From: Saprospiraceae bacterium
GTDB taxonomy: Bacteria > Bacteroidota > Bacteroidia > Chitinophagales > Saprospiraceae
Direction: 5' to 3'
Length of the DNA stretch: 36,268 nt
NCBI GenBank assembly: GCA_028284395.1
Contig: JANQRV010000369.1
Location: 1-36,268, forward strand
Shown: positions 31,544 to 36,268 of the stretch, one piece after another
Layout of the letters: every line of letters begins with the position of its first letter
Position numbering within the stretch: the first letter of the stretch is position 1
Position numbers and translations under genes: made by a program
Notes under the pieces: generated by a model
Database searches by the model: none
What the model saw: the letters and a program-made list of their open reading frames with translations, nothing else
What the model was told of the DNA's origin: nothing

Positions 31544-32698
31544 TTAAAATTTCATAACGACGGGCTTGCTCAAAGCAATTTCCTGGTCGGTATAACTCAA
31601 TAGTCCTGTTTCGGGATTCACTGCAAATACAGTAATGTTATTTGAGTTCTGATTGGCCACGAGTAAATACTTCCCGTTAGGGGATAAGACAAAATTACGC
31701 GGCCAGTCACCCCGCACCGATTCCGTACCGATCAGCTCTAACTCGCCAGTTTCGGAAATCGAAAAAATGGCAATGCTATTATGGCCTCGGTTGGAAGCAT
31801 ACAGGAATTTAGAATCGGCGGACAGGTGAATGTCCGCACAAAAATTCTTGCCTTCAAAACCCTCCGGGACCGTACTCGCTTTATCGACTTTTTCCAGCCG
31901 TCCCGTGCTGTGGTCTATCTGCAGCGATACAACGGACTGCGATAGTTCATTGACGGCAAAGGCCAGGTTCTTGATAGGATGAAAGATCATATGTCTGGGG
32001 CCGTCTCCCAGGTCAAATTTTAAACTTGATGAAAGCTCACCTACCCGATCCCCATTGCTGATCGGATAAGTGGCAATTTGATCGCTGCCCAAGTCGACCG
32101 CATATAAAAATTGATCATTGGGATCGAAAATGGCGCAATGTGCGTGAGCGGATTCTTGATTGGGGAGGAAGGGACCGCTCCCTTCGTGCTGACGCACGGT
32201 TGGCCCCTCCTGAATGACACCAGACGGATCGATGTTATATATCAAGAAGTTGCCGGTCAGATAATTGCCAATGGCGAGTAGACTCTCCCTGCCGTTTAAG
32301 TCGACATAACAAGGATAGTCACCCTGACTGGGTTGCTGACTCACCAAGGCAAGTCGATCCCGTTCTGCATTCCATTTGAAGGAGGTGACTTTTCCGTCTT
32401 GACCTTCATTGACGGCGCAGACCAATTGACGGTCCTTACTGATGGTCAGATAAGATGGATTGGCTGTTTCGGCTACCAGCCTTTTATTGGTGATTTCTCC
32501 GGTGGCGGTGTCGAAATCGAAAAGATAAATACCTTCGCTTTCCTCGCCGGTATAGGTGCCGACCAGGAGTTCAATGACCTGGTTTTGGTCTGGTGCTGGT
32601 GCTGTATCCATTGTTGACTGTTGTTCTTGTCCTGAGGAGCAGGCTGAAATGATGTAAATGCAAATGATAAAATTGAAAAACCTGATTACTCGTCGCAT
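31544..32698 (-). CDS. Lactonase family protein (6-phosphogluconolactonase/Pgl-type propeller), lipoprotein
   Basis: A 384-residue protein from the ATG at 32698; a frame to a TTG at 32752 adds only an unlikely N-terminus. The signal peptide and lipobox ISAC (Cys19) make it a lipoprotein. The remainder is a seven-bladed propeller of the PF10282 lactonase family: VGTYTGEESEGIYLFDFDTATGE, NPSYLTISKDRQ, SAHAHCAIFDPNDQFLYAVDLGSDQI, GPRHMIFHPIKNLAFAVNELSQSV and ASNRGHNSIAIFSI. In its soluble relatives this fold hydrolyses 6-phosphogluconolactone; extracellular members act on other lactones or act as carbohydrate-linked enzymes. It is divergent from a SMP-30-type gluconolactonase gene. The exact lactone is unknown. 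Confidence 0.9.
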   Translation of the reverse strand: MRRVIRFFNFIICIYIISACSSGQEQQSTMDTAPAPDQNQVIELLVGTYTGEESEGIYLFDFDTATGEITNKRLVAETANPSYLTISKDRQLVCAVNEGQDGKVTSFKWNAERDRLALVSQQPSQGDYPCYVDLNGRESLLAIGNYLTGNFLIYNIDPSGVIQEGPTVRQHEGSGPFLPNQESAHAHCAIFDPNDQFLYAVDLGSDQIATYPISNGDRVGELSSSLKFDLGDGPRHMIFHPIKNLAFAVNELSQSVVSLQIDHSTGRLEKVDKASTVPEGFEGKNFCADIHLSADSKFLYASNRGHNSIAIFSISETGELELIGTESVRGDWPRNFVLSPNGKYLLVANQNSNNITVFAVNPETGLLSYTDQEIALSKPVVMKF

Positions 32699-32725
32699 TT
32701 TGCTTTGATCGTTGATTTTAATTTT

Positions 32726-32753
32726 GAAATATACAGAGGAAAAGCCGTTCAAC
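32726..32753 (-). promoter_or_regulatory. Candidate promoter of the lactonase gene
   Basis: On the minus strand, TATATTTC (32726-32733) is a one-mismatch -7 box, and GTTG (32750-32753) lies 16 bp upstream. A 9-bp inverted repeat, TTTTGAAAT (32722-32730) and ATTTCAAAA (32783-32791), frames the divergent region. Support is modest. Confidence 0.25.
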
Positions 32754-32834
32754 TATTACTGAATGATACAAGATAATTTTTAATTTCAAAAGTGATTCAA
32801 ATCCAAAATCCATTACCGCTGAAAATCAAAACCC

Positions 32835-33854
32835 ATGCAAAGGCGATTCTTTTTAAAGACAACGGGATTAGGCAGCTTAGGCATCGCGCTTGGTCGGTGC
32901 TCCGTATCAAGGGCCGGCACCATTGTCGAAAGCAACTATGATCTACTGAATTCGGATAAGTATTTGGGCCCAGTCAAGGTCGAAACCAGGATTCAAGATG
33001 CGAAAATATTTACGGAAGGCCCCGCCGTAGACCGTTTGGGCCATGTCTATTTCACGAATATACCAGTATCCAAAATCCTCAAATGGGATCCGATTAATAA
33101 AGAATTGACCGTATTTAGGACCGATTCTAACCAGGCAAACGGATTGCGCTTTGCACCTGATGGAGATTTGCTGATTTGTGAAGGAGGTACCGGGAGGGTG
33201 ACTAAGATGAACCTGGAGACCGGAGAGAAATCTGTTTTGGCCGACCAATTTAACGGGAAAAACCTACAATCGCCCAATGACCTCGATTATGACAACAGAG
33301 GTCGAATTTACTTTTCATCTAGAACCGACAGTCCGGATCTTACCAAAGAGAATCAACGATCCCTTTATCGACTCGACCCCGACGGGAAAGTTCATCAACT
33401 GTTGACCGAGCCGGCGATTCACATGCCGAACGGAGTGGTCGTATCACCGGATCATAAAAGTCTTTATCTGATAGAAGCCCATGGAGGCATAGATCGCAAC
33501 CGCAACATTCTCGCTTTCGATTTACTGGAAAACGGATCACTCGACAACCGCCGAACCCTTTTTGATTTTTACCCGGGACGAAGTGGCGACGGCATGTGCA
33601 TTGATGCGAAAGGCAACTTATATGTCGCAGCAGGCCTACACAAAACCCGTGGTTCTTCCGAGACCTTGGACACCAGGCCCGGCATTCATGTGATTTCGCC
33701 AAAAGGGAAACTTCTGGCTTTCCGAGAAACGCCCGAAGATACCATAACCAATTGCACCTTTGGTGGAGCGGATCTGAAAACACTGTACATAACGGCGGGT
33801 TCTTATCTGCTCAGCATACGGACGATGATCCCGGGAAAAAGTTCTCTTACCTAA
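32835..33854 (+). CDS. SMP-30/gluconolactonase family protein with Tat-like signal
   Basis: A 339-residue protein. The N-terminus QRRFFLKTTGLGSLGIALG fits a twin-arginine signal (RRxFLK), so export in folded form to the periplasm is likely. The rest is an SMP-30/LRE six-bladed propeller: FTEGPAVDRLGHVYFTN, LQSPNDLDYDNRGRIYF, HMPNGVVVSPDHKSLYLIEA and SGDGMCIDAKGNLYVA. The metal-binding positions are present: Glu61, Asn148, Asn199 and Asp252. Known members hydrolyse aldonolactones such as gluconolactone using a divalent metal. It is divergent from the lactonase gene at 31544-32698. A periplasmic lactonase next to a PQQ glucose dehydrogenase in the same genome would fit extracellular sugar oxidation (inference). 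Confidence 0.92.
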   Translation: MQRRFFLKTTGLGSLGIALGRCSVSRAGTIVESNYDLLNSDKYLGPVKVETRIQDAKIFTEGPAVDRLGHVYFTNIPVSKILKWDPINKELTVFRTDSNQANGLRFAPDGDLLICEGGTGRVTKMNLETGEKSVLADQFNGKNLQSPNDLDYDNRGRIYFSSRTDSPDLTKENQRSLYRLDPDGKVHQLLTEPAIHMPNGVVVSPDHKSLYLIEAHGGIDRNRNILAFDLLENGSLDNRRTLFDFYPGRSGDGMCIDAKGNLYVAAGLHKTRGSSETLDTRPGIHVISPKGKLLAFRETPEDTITNCTFGGADLKTLYITAGSYLLSIRTMIPGKSSLT

Positions 33855-33904
33855 TTTGGATTGAACCAAATCATCCTAATTTTAACGGTTTCGCAGTTGC
33901 TCTG

Positions 33905-35299
33905 TCAGCGACAGATTTCATTGATTTTTGCCTTAATATTTTTGACAAAATTCGGACTTGATACATATTTGGAGTAGAAGTCATTGTAGGCGGTCTTTTT
34001 GATCCCCGATTCTACCGCAAAGCTTTTTAGGTCGGCTAGTTGCAGTTGCCGTTGCAGAGATTTTTCGTATAGCTTTTTCAAGATTTCATCCATTGCCTCG
34101 ACGCCGAACTCAATTTCCATGCACTTTAGGAGTAATGGCCCCAGGTTATATCGATACTTTTCATCGATTTCGTCCGATTTCCGGATGCGGTCCAGACTCA
34201 CAAAGTTCTGCGACTTAATGTTTTTCAGCCGCTGCATCAACCTTTCTTTGTGACTGGCTTCGCCATTTAGTTTCAAGTCCACCCTGAAGGAACAATATTC
34301 GGGAATGGACTCCAGCCAAAACCATTTAAGAATGCCGGAATTAACATTGAATCCGAAATAGTTATGTGAAAGTTCATGCCCAAAGAAGCGATAGTTGTTT
34401 TGACTGATGTTTCCGGATGTGTCCACCATTTGGGCAAAGGAAATGCCGGTAAAAGCAAAGGTTGGATAAGTGTTGAATCCCCAACTACTTCCAGGTCTTC
34501 TTTTGTTGACGGCTTTGTGACTTATTAAAGTGACCGGGTCGCTGAAATCCTGGCCGAAGATATCAAAGAGTACGTTTTTGATCCTTGCAAGGTTTTCTCC
34601 GATTCGAACCGCCGATTCTGATGACACGGTATCGTTAAGAATATAATTGCCCTTGTTTTCGACAATCAAAAAGTCGCCGAGAAAGAGTAGGGGAGCAACG
34701 GGCTTTGTACTCACAAATCTACCTTTGCTAACGTGGCGGGGATTGGCACCATTGACGTAGATCGAGTTTCCCCCGACTATTTCTATGGCCAGATCGTAGG
34801 TGCATTTTACGTGTAATACGTCGCTTTTACGATCGTACAAGGTAGGGTACCACTTCGTTTGTTCGGCGGCTCTGAGCGTTTGGCCATTATTGGCGATGTA
34901 ACCTTTGAAATCAAAAAGATTGTAGTCTCCATCGTAGACTGGAAAGGCTCCGAGGTATTCTACGGTAAAGGAATTCGGCAATTCCGATTTGCCCTTTCTA
35001 TCCACAAAGTGATAGCATATGCCTTCCCCGAGGGTCTTTCCTTCGTAATAGCCCTTATAGCGGATCAATCCACCATCTTGTCCCTTGAAGTATTTGATGT
35101 TCATACCCTTGTTTAAGACGATTTCATAATCCTCTACATCGGGCAAATTCTGAACTTCGAGCTTACATTTAAATAAGCCGCTTTCCAGGTTGACATAGAC
35201 TTTTCCAACCAGGTGTATTTGTGCTTGCAACATATTGGTCGTCAGTAGTAAAAACCAGAATGCGATGAGGTAGCTGGTTTTGGTGGAGCGCTTTTTCAT
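33905..35299 (-). CDS. Exported M1-like gluzincin peptidase
   Basis: A 464-residue protein with a signal peptide (MKKRSTKTSYLIAFWFLLL, cleaved around LQAQ). The N-terminal half is beta-rich, like the amino-terminal domain of M1 aminopeptidases. The zinc site is GHELSHNYF: His308, Glu309 and His312. The acidic third ligand is probably Glu330 in FWLESIPEY, corresponding to WLxE in M1 enzymes, though here 17 residues rather than 18 separate it from His312. No GxMEN-type aminopeptidase motif is visible, so substrate preference is open. It may be co-transcribed with the alkyl sulfatase gene, 57 bp upstream. Confidence 0.85.
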   Translation of the reverse strand: MKKRSTKTSYLIAFWFLLLTTNMLQAQIHLVGKVYVNLESGLFKCKLEVQNLPDVEDYEIVLNKGMNIKYFKGQDGGLIRYKGYYEGKTLGEGICYHFVDRKGKSELPNSFTVEYLGAFPVYDGDYNLFDFKGYIANNGQTLRAAEQTKWYPTLYDRKSDVLHVKCTYDLAIEIVGGNSIYVNGANPRHVSKGRFVSTKPVAPLLFLGDFLIVENKGNYILNDTVSSESAVRIGENLARIKNVLFDIFGQDFSDPVTLISHKAVNKRRPGSSWGFNTYPTFAFTGISFAQMVDTSGNISQNNYRFFGHELSHNYFGFNVNSGILKWFWLESIPEYCSFRVDLKLNGEASHKERLMQRLKNIKSQNFVSLDRIRKSDEIDEKYRYNLGPLLLKCMEIEFGVEAMDEILKKLYEKSLQRQLQLADLKSFAVESGIKKTAYNDFYSKYVSSPNFVKNIKAKINEICR

Positions 35300-35356
35300 A
35301 ACGTCAAATTTTAACGACTCGTAAAAGTAACAGAAATCTTGGTGGTGTCTTCAACA

Positions 35357-36268
35357 TCAGTCCGCTGAAAACTTATCAAAGAAAGACCGAAATTCCCTAA
35401 CTCCTCCGGAAACTTTCAATTTTCCCGTCGCTAGTAAAGGCAGCGGTTTTCGAACACCCGCCGATAGTTCTTTCCACGTATTTGAAGTAGTGGTAATCGT
35501 TAGGTCCGGATCTTCCAATGCGAAAGGCTGTATTTCCGTAACGCCATTTCTTACCCAAACGGTCCATTGCTCATTGAGATCGGTGAATTGAAATAGCGCT
35601 TTTCTATTATAATCCAGGCATTTTTCCGGGACGATTCGGACGGCTAGTGAGTTAAAGATAGCAGGGATGGGAATGGAATGGATCATCTCGATCGGCCTTT
35701 TCACGTTGAGTTCCATGCTGCCGCCCTGGACTTCTAAGGCCTGGCTTAGAAAGTAGTTTCTGGCATTCGGGTTCGATTGTAGGGCTGCTAATTGCGTGAG
35801 ACTTTCGTATCGAATGTCCTTGACTGCCGGATCATCGGGAGTCAGTCGCAATAAATGGTCCGTCAATTCCAGGGCCCATTGATACGCTTCTTCGGCAAGA
35901 GCAATCTGAGCATTTTTGAGCAGATTATCGGTTCCACCGGCCAACGTTGCCATCTTTTGCGCTTTCTCCATAGGGGGCAATGGCAACAGGGTAGAGGCGT
36001 TGCCATCAAACCAGCCCATATAGCCGTTAAAAATATTCTTGACCGACCAGTCTACCTGGCCGTAAAACTCCTTCAGGAAGGGCGAGTTACTCAAATGGGG
36101 AGGTAAAATGACCTTTTCTGCGATTTCATCGGGCGTAAAGCCCAAATTCATGTATCGGATCGTCTGGTCGTGCACAAACCGGACGCCGTCGGCATAATCC
36201 AGCAAGATCTTTTGGATCTCCTCTTCTCCGGTGATGGGCTGTGTATGACTAGGCACCAGGAACGCCGG
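35357..36268 (-). CDS. Alkyl sulfatase (SdsA1/BDS1-type), C-terminal part (runs off right edge)
   Basis: The frame is open through the right edge (304 codons visible); its apparent start at 36256 is a GTG inside the protein, as the upstream codons read PAFLVPSH. Diagnostic stretches are RFVHDQTIRYMNLGFTPDEIAE and GYMGWFDGNASTLLPLPP, and the C-terminal SCP2-like domain (LNVKRPIEMIHSIPIPAIFNSLAVRIVP; about the last 120 residues). The middle is the helical dimerisation domain, with VLRLTP-like TPRs. The N-terminal zinc metallo-beta-lactamase domain with its HxHxDH site lies beyond the window. The family cleaves long-chain alkyl sulfates such as SDS to alcohol and sulfate. The downstream alcohol could be oxidised elsewhere. 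Confidence 0.93.
   Translation of the reverse strand, partial: PAFLVPSHTQPITGEEEIQKILLDYADGVRFVHDQTIRYMNLGFTPDEIAEKVILPPHLSNSPFLKEFYGQVDWSVKNIFNGYMGWFDGNASTLLPLPPMEKAQKMATLAGGTDNLLKNAQIALAEEAYQWALELTDHLLRLTPDDPAVKDIRYESLTQLAALQSNPNARNYFLSQALEVQGGSMELNVKRPIEMIHSIPIPAIFNSLAVRIVPEKCLDYNRKALFQFTDLNEQWTVWVRNGVTEIQPFALEDPDLTITTTSNTWKELSAGVRKPLPLLATGKLKVSGGVREFRSFFDKFSAD

Noticed and set aside
1..36268. CRISPR arrays, tRNA or rRNA genes, insertion sequences, phage genes
   Set aside because: No spaced short direct repeats of CRISPR type, no cloverleaf or rRNA-like sequences, and no transposase or integrase frames were seen.

Overview
The window looks like chromosomal DNA of a member of the Bacteroidota, most likely a Saprospiria/Lewinella-like or Cytophagia-like bacterium. 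This rests on gene content: two SusC-type TonB-dependent receptors (one cut by the left edge), a SusD lipoprotein, a 1405-residue hybrid two-component regulator, lipoproteins, FtsX/MacB-type permeases without an ATPase gene, and 7-TM AraC regulators. Starts lack Shine-Dalgarno sequences and have A-rich leaders, and some promoters fit the Bacteroidota -7 box TAnnTTTG. I see no rRNA, tRNA, CRISPR array, transposase or phage gene. Most genes lie on the minus strand.

Left part (1-14.9 kb): a truncated SusC gene reads off the left edge. Upstream is a long intergenic region with an A+T-rich hairpin and what appears to be the broken 3' end of an outer-membrane beta-barrel gene with its hairpin terminator. 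A LacX-type aldose 1-epimerase gene (plus) begins exactly where this remnant ends. Then, on the minus strand and in transcription order, come the hybrid sensor-regulator, SusC, SusD, a PQQ-dependent dehydrogenase with an inserted cytochrome c domain, and a Fes/YieL-like esterase lipoprotein. This resembles a polysaccharide-utilisation locus by its uptake and regulation genes, but an oxidative enzyme and an esterase take the place of glycoside hydrolases.

Middle part (14.9-29.5 kb): an FtsX/MacB-type permease; an operon of an APCDD1-like lipoprotein, a double SnoaL-domain protein and a small membrane protein, divergent from an HxlR regulator; a flavodoxin; a secreted HEASH zincin-like protein; an operon of class III nucleotide cyclase-TPR, TPR lipoprotein and AraC regulator; and a second permease with a prefix domain, divergent from a 7-TM AraC regulator across a perfect 17-bp inverted repeat.

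Right part (29.5-36.3 kb): a beta-lactamase-fold protein lacking its catalytic residues; a divergent pair of lactonases of different propeller families (lactonase/Pgl-type and SMP-30/gluconolactonase, the latter with a twin-arginine-like signal); an M1-like gluzincin; and the C-terminal two thirds of an alkyl sulfatase running off the right edge.

Several products (aldose mutarotase, PQQ glucose dehydrogenase-like enzyme, two lactonases) fit a periplasmic sugar-oxidation theme. They are spread over 30 kb, so a functional link is only inferred. The least ordinary items are the oxidative Sus-like locus, the catalytically dead beta-lactamase-fold protein, the covarying terminator hairpins, the outer-membrane protein remnant, and the 17-bp inverted repeat.
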